A stretch of 64,000 nt of DNA, taken from Gelatoporia subvermispora B (taxonomy: Eukaryota; Basidiomycota; Agaricomycetes; Polyporales; Gelatoporiaceae). Positions 47,832 to 59,611 of the stretch are shown piece after piece (the stretch's first letter is position 1; each line of letters starts with the position of its first letter). The DNA lies in assembly GCA_000320605.2 (NCBI GenBank), contig KB445802.1, forward strand, positions 859,122 to 923,121, given 5' to 3'. Both the position numbers and the translations under genes were made by a program. Under the pieces are notes generated by a model. That model did not search any database. It was given only the letters and a program-made list of their open reading frames with translations, and was not told the origin of the DNA.

Positions 47832-48815
47832 ATGAAATTCGAGCGTGTCCGCGTCGCGCGATCATGGTGTTGGCTCGTCTTCATGTACTTCAGTCGCTTC
47901 GTCGCGCCTGCGCGACTCATTGCACTCCCTAGAACACCAGCATGCCGAGCTCCTGTTGCGGCTCTCCTTAGGCAAAGACAGCGTCAATATGCGTCGAAAG
48001 CCAAGAAGTCCAAGAAGGAGGACACGAAGGGGTCTAAGCTCATGTCCACGGATATGCTCGTTCCCGGCTCCCAGCGCATCCTTGCAGGCGAGGAGTATAC
48101 CAAGGCCGAGACCAAAATGCAAGCATACGTGGACAAATTCCGCAAGGACGTCGCCACGCTGGAACAGCGCGCGAACGGACGTGTGACCCCCGCCATGCTG
48201 TCCCCCGTACGTGTGGCTGTCCCGGAATATGAGAGCGCCGACGGCCGCGGTGTCAAGCTTGAGGAGGTTGCCACCGTCGGAGTCCGAGATGGCACTACGT
48301 TAATCGTTACCGTATTCGAGGAGCAGGTGAGTAGACCTGTTCGCGCTTCACGGTCTCTGAGACCTGACAGAGGCCGTTCTGCATTAGTAGACGCTTAAAC
48401 ATGTTGAGAAAGCACTGTATGACGCAAAGCTTCCGGGGGTTGTCCCACAGAAGGCGGATAGCCGTACCATCAAGATACCAATCCCGAAGTAGAAGTTATC
48501 TTCTGCTGTGGCGGGCATCTCGTTGACGGGTCGATTTTATCAGGCCAACCGTAGAGACTCGGCTTGCGATGTTTTCCACTGCGCAGCGGCAGGCAGAAGA
48601 CACCCGTGTGCTCATTCGCAAGCAGCACCAAGCGAGTGTCAAGAAAGGCGGCTATGAAAAGCATGCGCCAGAGATCAAAGAGGTGGGTATATGCGTCCAC
48701 CACCGACTTATCTGACTCTTCCAACGCCTTGTAGTTCCAAACTCTCCTCGATAAATTCTTGGCGGAGGTGGATAAGATTCTGGCAGAAGCGAAGAAGAGC
48801 AGCGGTGCCAAGTAG
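47832..48815 (+). CDS. RRF1: Mitochondrial ribosome recycling factor
   Basis: Exons 47832-48326, 48391-48488, 48544-48682 and 48735-48815 give 270 aa from the first ATG. The basic N terminus up to RQRQYASKAKK is a mitochondrial targeting sequence. The RRF domain follows: YVDKFRKDVATLEQRANGRV, LSPVRVAVPEYE (domain II region), GTTLIVTVFEEQ, ALYDAKLPGVVP, RTIKIPIPKPTVETRLAM, then two helices (RKQHQASVKKGG, LLDKFLAEVDKILAEAKKSS). The protein splits post-termination mitochondrial ribosomes together with EF-G2. An internal ATG at 47883 gives a shorter presequence (MYFSRFVAPARL) and may be the real start. The exon 2 acceptor is fixed by an in-frame TAG just before it. Confidence 0.9.
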
Positions 48816-49509
48816 CGGACGGTCTCCTGCTGTCGGTATGCTGTTGAAATGCTTTGACCATACTTTCTCCTAGGTAGCTGATTCAATTACTCTGCAAATT
48901 TTACGTATTGGTAATGGATGCTAATAATGACCACATTGCCCATATGGCGAGAACATGTACGGAGCCAGCCGAGAGCGACTCATGGAATGCAACTCTGCAG
49001 CAAAAATCACGGGCGACTCTTCAGCCACACATGCGATCGGCTCAGCTCGGGCAACGCTGTTTCTGATTGGCCAGCCGTGGGTCCTACTCCTGTCTCAGTC
49101 CGCAGCATACACAGCCGTTACATACGCATGCGTCCGCCTTGCCCCGTTCCTCTCTAGTTCGGCTGTGGAGAGAACGGCCGCGCTCGCTCCACGATATATT
49201 GTACATGGAGACGGTGGGGAGTCTTTGATTGGCGCAAGTAAGACAATCTTCAGATCTCAGACTTGACAGCTGCCACGGCTGCCACCATGGCAAACGCTGG
49301 CTAAAATCAACCTTTTGCCAGCACCATCGTCGAGGCATCGCACCCCCTCCAAGCCAGAGACGACGTCGCGCAGGGATCAGGGATCGCCGTTGGTGCGCGC
49401 GCATATTGAGGCCTGGTCTGCAGATTCTGTCGAGCGCTGACTGATCCGAACGTGCAGATCGTCCTCCGTGCTTCTCGCAGACAGGCGAATCGCCATCAGG
49501 AATCACTCG
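48816..49509. other. Intergenic region
   Basis: RRF 3' UTR and promoter of the first F-box gene. No gene seen. Confidence 0.6.
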
Positions 49510-50885
49510 ATGGCTGCACCGACATCAACGGACCCCACCACGTCGGCCGCTGCGACCATGAAGCTCCCCCAAGAGATCTATGACCATGTCGTGGACTACC
49601 TCTGGAACGACAAGCCCGCCCTCGCTGCCTGCAGCCTCGTCTGCCACGGCTGGCTACATGCCGCACGGTTCCACCTCTTCGCCGAATGCTACCTCAGCAC
49701 GAGGGTGCAGTACCTCCAGTTCCGCGACTTAATGCACGCGTCGACGACCAGTGGTACGAGCGTGGAGCGCTACATCCGTCATTTGACAATAGATCTGCTG
49801 GAACACCAGTCGCCAACTCCCGGGCTTTCCGGTGCTTACCGGGAAGACTCTTGTGAGGGCGTCCTCCTGACAACCTTACCATGGCTCCATCACGTCTCCC
49901 ACCTCACGCTGTCGATGGATTGGGCGGGTGGGTGGCTAAGAGACGACCTCCGAGAGTGCATTTTGCGTCTCGCGCCACGCGTCAGGCAGCTGACGCTCAG
50001 TACGCTTTACATCGTCCGGGCGGAAGACATATTCCGGATGCTAGAATATTTCACGGTTCTGACATCACTAGAGCTCATCAGAGTTGTGGAGAAGGAGGAC
50101 GTCTGGTCGGCGTGGCACTGCGTCAAACTACCTCGATCAAGTCCTCGTATTCAATCTGCGTACGTGAAGTTCTTCACGTGTACACCATTCGTGGTCGAGC
50201 TTCTGCTGCATTCGCCACGAGGCGCAGTGCTTAGGAAACTCGCTTGCACCCTGAATCCGACTGTGGCAGAACACTGGAATGGCCTGCAAGGCTGTTTGCG
50301 CCATTCCGGCGCTTCACTCGAAATACTCCAGCTCCACACGAATTGCCATGGGAAGCCAGTAGGTAGGTCTCGGCCATCTGATTTACTTCTTTTCGAAATA
50401 TTGAAACGTGGTTTGTAGTGTCCCCCCCGCCTCTTGATCTGCGAAGCAACACACGCCTAAGGCAGTTCACCATGTTTTGGTCCTCGTACCTCCCGCACCA
50501 GTTCAACCTGTCCTCCTTCATTACCCATATTGCTTCCCCCTACTTGCGGACGCTACAAGTTGTCTTTCCTGCGGACTCCAGGAGAAGTGGCTCAGCAGAC
50601 ATACGCGTATCCGACGTCGAAGTTGTGGACGAGATCTTGACGCAGCTCCTTCACAATGCTCCAGATTTGCATATTACCATCCAGGTACAACTATGGGAGG
50701 AGCGCAGGTTCGGTCCGATGAAGAATCGCCCCATACAATGGTGCCAGCACTGGTGCAACATTCTTGCTGGCCTTGACAAGGCGCTGCCTCGATTACGCAA
50801 ATGCTCCCGTCGTCTCCGCGTCACGATAGCATCATATATTCATGACCATGATCACATCCATGGCCCAGAATACAAGGCGTTCTGA
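49510..50885 (+). CDS. F-box protein
   Basis: Exons 49510-50362 and 50419-50885 give 439 aa. An F-box covers about residues 18-58 (MKLPQEIYDHVVDYLWNDKP, ACSLVCHGWLHAARFHLF). The rest is leucine-rich without clear repeats: HVSHLTLSMDW, VRQLTLSTLYI, LTSLELIRVV, typical of the large Agaricomycete F-box/LRR-like families. F-box proteins act as substrate receptors of SCF ubiquitin ligases through Skp1; the substrate is unknown. A damaged paralogue lies 2.5 kb downstream on the same strand with the intron at a matching place (before the PLDLR motif). Confidence 0.9.
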
Positions 50886-53393
50886 TGCTTCGAGAGGTGC
50901 TCTCCCTGAACTTAATTAGGCGTAGATAGGCTGTCGTGTAGACATCGATTCCATTCCACCAACACTTTGTCGCCGGAGTAGGAGACAGCTTACACCATAC
51001 ATATAGAGGATCGTTGTAACATTCAAATGTGCGTCGTCTTCCTCTGAGATATTCTGCGGCAATTGTTCTACTGTATCTTGTACTCAGGTCTCATCATACC
51101 TTACGCATGGCTTGCTTTAAACGCGTCAGCATACACGTCCTCATCACCACTAACCCACAACATGAATTTTTGTATACTTAACTACTCGTGCGGAAGTTTG
51201 TGGACTGTTTTCTCAAGTTCTCGAAATTCCTCTTCCAGACCCAGCAACCATTTTCCTAGGCAGTGCCGCATGGCAATGCGAGATGTGAGTTACATTCGTC
51301 AAAGTACTAGTGTCAAGGAGGCCTGAGCTCCGTGGGTGGCTGCGACGGGATCGGTGTTCATGCGTTAGTGCTGAGGATGTACGAGCTCATGAATAGTATC
51401 AACTGATCCTAGAGGAGTACTCCCTGCAGTTGTACGGCACATCCCACAGGGTGATTGCTCGAAAAAGCCGTGTTGGAGCATTGTAGCGCAATTTATTCGA
51501 TTGTCGTTCGATGGTAATGGCAGCGTCTTTCGAAACAATAACAGATATAGGCTCTTCGAATCGCCTTCCAGAGTGCGCAGTATGTGCGCAATTGACTAAG
51601 TCGCTTCGGTGCGTGAGACCATCGGCGCATCTGCTTCCTTCTTGGTCTTATCGATTGACCTCAAACGAGAGCGTTGGGCAGTGGATTTGTCTCCATCCCC
51701 CACAGTACGAACCCATTCCCTCACAGCTCCGTAGTTGCGATGCAAGCGTGAGTTGGTCAGACCTCATGACTCTCGAGTTACTACTGATACATACATATAG
51801 CAACAACCAGAACGAAGTACATCCTAACGGAAAACGCCTCATTGCGCTCCGCGACGTGAAACGTGTATACGGCAATAAGTATGAGGTCCCGTACGGAGCA
51901 TACACCAGGAGCGGTGCTCTCGCGAACCCAAAGCCGACGTCCAAGGTTACACCTGAGCAGGTGAGGAGGGCATCAGACCAGTGGGATGGCGAAAGCGTCT
52001 TGGAGGAGATCGATACTCAGTGGGGTACAAGGCCGCAAGGCGGTGCGCTGTATGGGTATGGCAGCGACTAAGTCTTCGCATCGATGCCGATGTAAGTATC
52101 GATCTCCCATGTTACGAAAGCTGTGGCACTTATGTAGCCATCTAGCGCCGAACAGACATTCGCCATGGCCGGCACCCATGAAGTGCTACTCTGAATGAAA
52201 CATGTTTCATTCTCGATAAACCGCACTCAGCTTCCGTTGGTGTTCGACTGCTTAGCATCTTGGTCACGCTTGAGTCGCACGTATGAATACTAGCGGGCTT
52301 AGATATATTCTTGGAATAAGCTATGTCTACGGCCCAATGTGCTCATTCTGGCATCTTACTATATGACACAAGAAGTAGTTGTGCCCCTCGATAGAGCCTC
52401 GATGACGTGATTAGTCCAAGGCGACATGAGGTAGTCTTCAATGGCAGGGTCCCAGGATGTGATCTTTACTCAGGCGTTCCGAGCATGTTATTGAATGCCT
52501 AAGACAACAGACTTTGAGAGCTTGAAGTGGTGAGGTGAGAGGCGGAGCGCGGACTCGGATACTTGGGCCCAACAACTTGCCCAGACGGCACGTGGCAGCG
52601 TCGAACCCCGGTTCAATCGGAGCTCAATCCAGATGGTATCGATCGCAAGCAGCACTCGCTACCACAGTCGACCGTGACCGCGTTCAGGTAGTAACTAGTG
52701 CGACATCTCTCCCCGACAACCTCAAGGCTGTAGCTCTGCTCTCAACATATCCTGTACCCTACTCGACGTCTCCGATAAGTAGGGACTTTGGCCGAACGTG
52801 GATGCCACAGCAAGTTGTCAGTAAGATTCCTCATGGCTGGTATGTGGACGAAAGACGCCCAGACATCGATCGCTGCTATTCAGCTGCTGATTTCGGCCTT
52901 AGGAAGTTTGACAGCCTTCTGGCTAGTATCAGGTACTTGATACTCGAGTGCCGGGCTGGTATTGGGTCCTTTCGTGGTCGCAGCGCTCCACCTGTTGCTC
53001 TTGCTTTCTCTCATCCGGCGCAACATTGCTCGTTCTATGCAAGATATGGAACTATTTTGCTCATATTCTCTTTGATGCGGTCATCCCTAGCCACAAAAGC
53101 GACACGCCTCCGCAAGCTGGTACCCTCATTCACACAATGCGTCTCAGACCGGGGACCCCGACCCACGTCTTTGTCTTCGACGAGGGGCATACTAGTCACC
53201 ATACCCTTCCCAACATCAGGGAAAACCTTACATCTACTTTGGCGCTACTTATCCTACTTTTGGCTATGAAAACAGGAAAAGCGACGGAATCCCAGTTCCC
53301 TGGGACTGGGAATGTCCCGATTTCATCGCTTTTGGGGCGCTTATTGACCAGAAAAGACGTAAAAGCGGTAAAAGAAAACACGAGATTTTGCTG
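50886..53393. other. Intergenic region with a possible exon fragment
   Basis: 2.5 kb between the two F-box genes. An exon-like stretch at 51801-52071 is listed separately. A long frame over 52535-53269 begins without an ATG and matches nothing I know. No transposon ends recognised. Confidence 0.45.
51801..52071 (+). CDS. Possible 3'-terminal exon of an unrecognised gene
   Basis: About 90 codons with coding-like codon use follow an acceptor (ACATATAG at 51793-51800) and end at TAA 52071. The peptide contains NEVHPNGKRLIALRDVKRVY, GNKYEVPYGAYTRSGALANP and VLEEIDTQWGTRPQGGALYG. Upstream exons could not be joined with confidence; a GTGAGT donor lies near 51749-51754. I do not recognise the family. 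It may be the tail of a real small gene, a relic, or chance. Confidence 0.35.
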
Positions 53394-54724
53394 ATGAAAA
53401 GGCTCCCGGATCTTCCACTAGAGATGTGGGAACATGTTATCGACTTCTTATGGCAGGATTTTGCTACACTGCGTGCTTGCAGCCTCGTTTGTCGTGCTTG
53501 GGTGCCGGTGACGCGGCTACATCTATTCTGTCTGCTTCAGCTATACCAAGAGGAGGATTTCCACCGCTTCATAGAAGTCTCTAATACTTCAATACAAACA
53601 CTACCGAGGATCGAATCGTATATCCATGATCTGCTGATCTCATTTGACGGCTGGCAATACGACGACTCCCGTGAACGCATCATATTTCAAAAGCTGCCCG
53701 ACATGTATTGACTTGGATGTATATTTATCTCGAGAATGAGATGGCCGGCTTTAAGTGGAGAGCTCCAGAAATGCATGCAAATGCTATGCTCTCGTGTTCA
53801 CCTTCTCAAGCTATCCTCTGCGCTCTTCTCTCACATGGAGGAACTCTGGTCCCTACTATCGGGATCGTCAAAGCTCAGGCTTTTGTGCGTCAATGATGCC
53901 CACGAAGCATCAGCAAAGACTTCAACTCGACTTTCGTTAGAGCTTCGCAAGCCTCAGATACAACACCTGATTATCTATTTACCTGTGTCGGCCTCGTGTT
54001 TGTGCATTCCCTGCTTAATCCAAGACCCGTATGGAATCGAATTTCGCACCTTGACCTGTGTGTTTGATCTCCACTCGGCGTCGCAGCGCCAAAAATTACA
54101 AGAGATCTTGAGAAGGGGGGGATGGATTGGAAGCTCCGCTAGCATTACAGCATTAGTTACGTGTGATGACCGTACGTCGCCATTTTCTGTCTGCTGATAT
54201 ACGAAATCTCAGCTTCAGTCATAGCTCCTGCTGTAATCGAGCCTCTGGATCTACGCCCCAACAAGCGCTTGTCTTCTCTCGCCGTCTTTCTCTCAGAGTG
54301 GCCACCGGAAGCGATGGCACATAGACTCCAGCTGATGTCCCTGCTGCAACACGCGCGATCTGTTCCTTTGGGCGTTTTGTTCATAGCATGCCCACTTACG
54401 GATAGTGACACCTCTCTGGAACGATATGTAGCCGACTGCCCACTTGTGGACGACCTCCTGGCGCAGATGCTACTAGAACGCCCGCTTTTACAGGTGTATC
54501 TCGACACGACGGCTACCGACCGTTCTACGCGGTTCGACTGGCGTCGACCTAATGGTGGTTTCGGAAAGGCTTACGTTGCAGCGTTTCCTCGGGAAGCCGA
54601 GGACAGGGGGGAAGAGTGTTCTTTGGACCCGCGCCAAGCGATTTCAATCTTGAGGTACCTCACTGTGCTGTCAGAGACACAGCGTGAATACACGACCACA
54701 GATCTGTATGCTTATTCTCTTTGA
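53394..54724 (+). pseudogene. F-box protein paralogue interrupted by an in-frame TGA
   Basis: Exons 53394-54171 and 54213-54724 keep a single frame over 430 codons except for one TGA at 53709-53711, about codon 106. The F-box is intact (LPDLPLEMWEHVIDFLWQDF, CSLVCRAWVPVTRLHLF). Regions after the stop align with the upstream F-box protein, including a PLDLRPNKRLSS motif after the intron. Between 53703 and 53735 another frame (CIDLDVYLSRE) fits the paralogue better, so the lesion could instead be two compensating one-base shifts. No GT-AG intron of normal size removes the stop. It is either a young pseudogene or a gene for a 105-residue truncated F-box protein; an assembly error is also possible. 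Confidence 0.6.
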
Positions 54725-57700
54725 CACGGCTCAATCCATGCTATTATGTCTACGCTATGATAACTGTCGAGCATATACTACTCTGTCCCGAACACAGCCC
54801 TTCCGGCTATCGGTTCGCCATTTGCTTCAGAGCCCTGTACCACCTTGCGTTTCGCATCCGATCAGGATGACATCAGGTGACACGAGCGTCTGCACTTACC
54901 TCTGGTAAGGAACGCCGGAACTCCTCTGGGTCTCTGGCGCGGACATCGCTGGGCTCCTGAACCGCTCAGGCATATCCAAGAATAGCGCAATAAAAATCGC
55001 ATCAGAGTCAACTGAGGTGTACTAGAGGCACAGAGGCTTATTGCTGGACTGGCCTGCGGAAAATATGCTTCGAAAGGCACATCAGTTTCGCAGCGCTCAG
55101 TCTCTCTTTGGTTTGGCTGTTCTATGTCCGATCATGGCGCGCTGCGCACGACTGCTCTAGTGCATGTCCTAGCATATATTCCAGTGGCTCTCCGATATTT
55201 TCAAGATTCGCGAGCAGCAGTGCCGTCTGCAGACACCGTGAGCGAGCAGGGGGCCCCACACACTCGCTTACGGGCTGACGTGATCCGCGACGTTAGGAAG
55301 ATGTTCTTCGTTCCGTGCTTCCTCGGAGCACTCACGCACACTGGGGCCCACAGCACTGCTTCACACATCCCAGATCTTCGGATTTTACGAGGTCAACGGG
55401 GTTCATACGAACGCCGTGCAAGACGCTCATCGCGTCTGGTGGACGAGGCGGGCGCTCGCCCGCATATGCGGTGCATGTGACGAGAACGTCCCTCCGCCTG
55501 GTACTGTCCGCTCTGTCTGCGCTGCGCGCTCAGACAGGGTGTCCAGTTCTGCGGTAGGCTTACCGAATCTGTTTACCTGCCTGTAGTTGTCTCCGGGCCT
55601 TCGGGTTTTCCTGCGACCTCAGTTCGAGCTCGCAAATTGTGTTCCGCTGAGATCAAGGCGACTGCCAAATTCCAGAACGACTTGCGCACTAGCTGATGTA
55701 TATAGCTCCCCCGAAGAAGGAACCAGCGGCCTCGCCGCGCTATGTGTCATATATGGCGCGAGAGTGGCTATAGGATGTGTGGAGCTGGTGGGGACCTCGC
55801 GCCTGTGAGCTGTTCGCGTCATTTGTGCTGCGCGTCCATTTAAGAGGCGTTTGGCTGTGGGTATGCATGGCGAATTTGCTATGAGTTGCAATGAATTTCA
55901 GGCCTTTGTATTTTCCGTTTAGTCCAAGTTTGGATGAGTTCAGATCGCCGATTCTTGATGTTAGATGCGCAACATGTTACTTTCCGTCGAGAGTTCGAAA
56001 TCTCGTAGCAACACGATCGCCGCGCGACTCTTCGCGATTCGTCGGGTGTGTGCATAGGATCCGGAGCGAGTCGCTCGCCAGAATATGGCACGATGCGCAC
56101 ATCTGTCCCGAGCGCTAACCGATCTATCTTCGATCCCGAAAGGTGTCCCAGGAGCTGATTAAGGCGGCCGTCCGGCATTACCTTTTGACATACAGTTAAA
56201 TAATGTCGCCGCGAACGTGCCAGGGTATCAGACTGACTCGCCGCATATCCGCGTTGCTGGGAGCCTAGCACACCTCGACGCTCGGATCCGCCGCGTTTGC
56301 GCCGGCGCTCCAGGCATCGGTGCGGAGGCTGCTGCGGAGCGTCGGGGGCCGCCTGCGGGCGCAGCTCGAGGGCTATCTGGCAGGTCTAGATGACGGGGCG
56401 AGGTTTTGTGTATTCGACGGAGGACATGGCACCCGTGTCTAACGGCGCTCAAACACACCCGGGTACCATGGCAGGAAGGCTTTCCTGCTTGTCCGCGTTG
56501 GACTGCGACGACGGTCCGAGTCTAGTCTCAGCCAGCTTGTGCTTGCGAGGTGTTTGAGAGGGCACGCGTGGGCGTAGCCCGGGAGCCACAACATGCTGGC
56601 GCACATCCATCGCTGCGCTCGTATCGGTGAGCGAATGCGATACGGACGTTGTTTCGGAGAAACTACCAGCGCTGTATACGCGTAACGGGAGTCGTCGCGC
56701 AGATGCTGCTCTGAACCTCCGCCCTCGGTGGGGTCTCCGAGTCGTTTGCCACGCTGCCAATGGCTGTTCGGCGAGAAGCCGACCGTCCTCGCGCGGCGCG
56801 CGTGCACAAGCCCTAGTCGAGCGTATTTGGACCCGACAACTAGCAACCAGCATCTGCCCACGGGGCATCTTCCAAGCCAGCGGCGCTGAACGTTAGATCT
56901 TGGGGCCGATGAGGATCTGCGCGTGGTCGAGACGGGACCGTGCGAGGGCGCTTCCGGAGCTTGAGTATGACGAGAGCACGGAAATTGTGGCTTGCAATCG
57001 TGGACGGGTCGTCCTTTGGCGTGAGCGCGTCAGCACCGGACGGCGGAGGGGGTTCGCTGGCGCGTGGAGGAGAGGGTGCAGACGCCGGCTGCCAGCGACC
57101 ACGGAGGCAGCTGCGGAGGGCGTCAAGTAGACGGTCCCGTCATGTACTCGGTCCGCAGCAGAGACATGAGTGCTCTGGCTTGAACTGTCTTGACGTTCTG
57201 CAAATTGCCGCTGTCTCGTCAATTTTTTGCAGCGTCGCGACAGTAATAACACCCCCTCTTGATGGATCTCGGCCATTCTCGGGGCATACACTTTGGCTCG
57301 ATAAGCGAAAGCGACGGAGTTTTGCGGACACTGCAGGAGGTCTTTTGGTGCGCATGAGGCTTAAAGACACGTATATTGCAATGGTGCTTGAATTTCACTA
57401 TATGTTGGTTCTAAGGCCGAGAACCCCGGATCGTGCGTTTTGCTGAGAACCTGGATCGGGAGGCTGCTTTCCGCCGCCTTTCAGCGCTTTCTCGTGATCC
57501 CGATAGTCAAGCACGGAGAAATGTGGAGTAGCTCGGTCTTCCACCCCTTGAACTTGAACTGGTCCATTTTCACCGCACGGTTCGGTCATTTATGCCCTGT
57601 AAGGGTGATCAAATTCGTCGACGCATCGAATCCGAGGTTTCTCTGCTGGCAGAAGGAGCCACTGCCTGGTACTCACTTGTGGCGCTTTTCGAATAGGGTT

Positions 57701-59611
57701 CCCTGAGAAATGACGAAGAGAAGGTTTTGCGCCGATGACCGGAGGACCGAGGGCTGCACTGTGCGGATAAAAACACACGCCGGTATGTCACATCCTTTTA
57801 CTCACTCTTGCTGTCTGGGGTGCGTAGATGACGATGATGACGGATCATACCTGCAGTTCCCGGGCTCCCTATGGAATATGTTCTCAGCCCGGCATGGAGC
57901 AAGTACAGGTGTATGCCTGAGGAGAGGACGAAACTGAAAAGGTCGATATTCCGGTTAGCGTACTGCACACGGGTTACGCAAGATGGCTATCTCTATCTTT
58001 ATTCGAAATGTCGCCGGCGTGGTTGGTGCCCCGGTGAGCTCTCCCGCTCGCTTTGCGTTGTAGCACGTTAACAATTAACCTCCACGAGCATATGACCCTC
58101 GCTACTCAAGATGTACTTGGAACAAGCCTGGCTCAATTGGGCGCCCAGATATGGCAGGCATTTTTGATATACTGGACTCGGACCGTACAAGTTGATTTTT
58201 CCAGATCAGCTCGGGATAGTGTCAGTGAGTGTAAGTGTAGGTAGCAAATGATATCGATAAGCGCATACCTCTCGTACCTGGTCTGCAACATATCGCTTGC
58301 CACTCATATGGTCCTCACTCAAGCTCAATGTACTCGGGGGGCGTTCGGAGTGATTGAGTTATTAACATTCTAGAGCCCTCCCGGATGCCGATGCGATCGG
58401 TGGGTGCGTGAAGGACCCTTCACTGGGTCGCATCATACGTCACAGCCACCCATTAATATAACTCAATCCTTGCTAACATGATGGCCCCTCCATGTTTGGC
58501 AAGTGCGTCCTCGCCCCGCCAGCCCGTCCATGTCGTCACGGAGCGCGGTGCCCGTCTCCACACGGGCAACGACGCGGCGATATCTCCGAGATCCATGCAG
58601 AAGCATCTCGTTCGGCGATCACAGTTAAATTGGGGGAAGGCTAAACTGGATGGCCGGAACGCAAAGTGTATATGAGGCCGACGACATATTTATACAGAGG
58701 GTTTCCATATCAGGCCATAGAAGGCGCGATCGAGGGGCGGGCGCTTGAAGTGACGCGCGACGCCGCCGTCGACGCGATCGTGCGTTCGAAGCCGCAGCGC
58801 GAGTCTTTCTTGCTGGCGAGCACGTCACGATCGTCTACGTTCGCTGCTCGTGTCGCCCGAAATGGCGTGCGTTATGGGGAGCAATGCACGCGGGGGGGCG
58901 GGCGCTGGTGGGCAACGCGGTGCAGGCTGTGCGCTCGGGGTCGAATACGGCCCGCGATGGAGGTTGAGCAGCCTGCACGGCATCGGAGAGGGAGGGGCCC
59001 GACGTGGATCAGGGTGGCATGTGCTGCGGTAGGGCGACATGTGTTGCGCCGCGGAAGCAGCTCGTGCGCCGATTGGGGAGAAATGCGCGGTGATCGTCCG
59101 CGCCATGGCTTGCGCTGTGCCGCACACTGGTGCGAATCCCAATCCGGCGGGGATCTGGCCAAAGGGGGACACGCGAGGGGAGAGCCGAGTATAAGAGGCG
59201 TCGGACGCGGCCCTCGCGCGGTTTGCTCCTCGCGATTTTGCAGTGCGCCTTTGCCCGCGCCCATCCTAGCTCCCACTCGTACCCGCTATCCTAATCTTCT
59301 ACCCGCCTACTAGTCTCAGCGTCACTACAAGCTCAAATTCTTCTACATTTCCCCCGCCGCTCTCTTTGCAATATTCCGTGCGCCGTCGCGCTCGGGCCTC
59401 AGTACACCTTGTCTCCGTTCCACTCCATCCGACGCGGACCCACAGAATCAGCCAGCCCCGCACCGCCTACACCTACTCTCTGCAACCTACTTCCCGCGTA
59501 TCACTACTCTTTTCGTCTCTCGCATTCGCTCGCTACCCGTCCCCGCCTCGCAATTCCAATCGCTCTCCCACTTTAAATATCAGCTCTCGTCCCGCAAAAG
59601 CTCCCCGCACA
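54725..59611. other. Gene-poor 4.9-kb region ending in a pyrimidine-rich leader
   Basis: No supported gene. Short frames occur on both strands with inconsistent composition. From 58.5 to 59.2 kb the DNA is very GC-rich, so both strands look open. From about 59.27 to 59.6 kb the plus strand is C/T-rich, the probable promoter and 5' leader of the RRM gene. Confidence 0.5.
59270..59611 (+). promoter_or_regulatory. Pyrimidine-rich promoter/5' leader of the two-RRM gene
   Basis: Over 300 nt dominated by C and T immediately before the ATG at 59612. CT-rich stretches next to transcription starts are common in well-expressed fungal genes. No TATA box seen. Confidence 0.5.

Noticed and set aside
52606..52620. 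T-arm-like CCGGTTCAATCGG sequence suggesting a tRNA
   Set aside because: No acceptor stem, D arm or anticodon arm could be folded around it.
52535..53269. 244-codon frame upstream of the interrupted F-box gene
   Set aside because: It begins at GTG, matches no family I know, overlaps other open frames and lacks coding-like codon use. Kept only as part of the intergenic description.
58666..59313. 215-codon GC-rich frame before the two-RRM gene
   Set aside because: Frames are open on both strands, composition is arginine-rich, no motif, no splice or start context. It is best seen as GC-rich promoter DNA.
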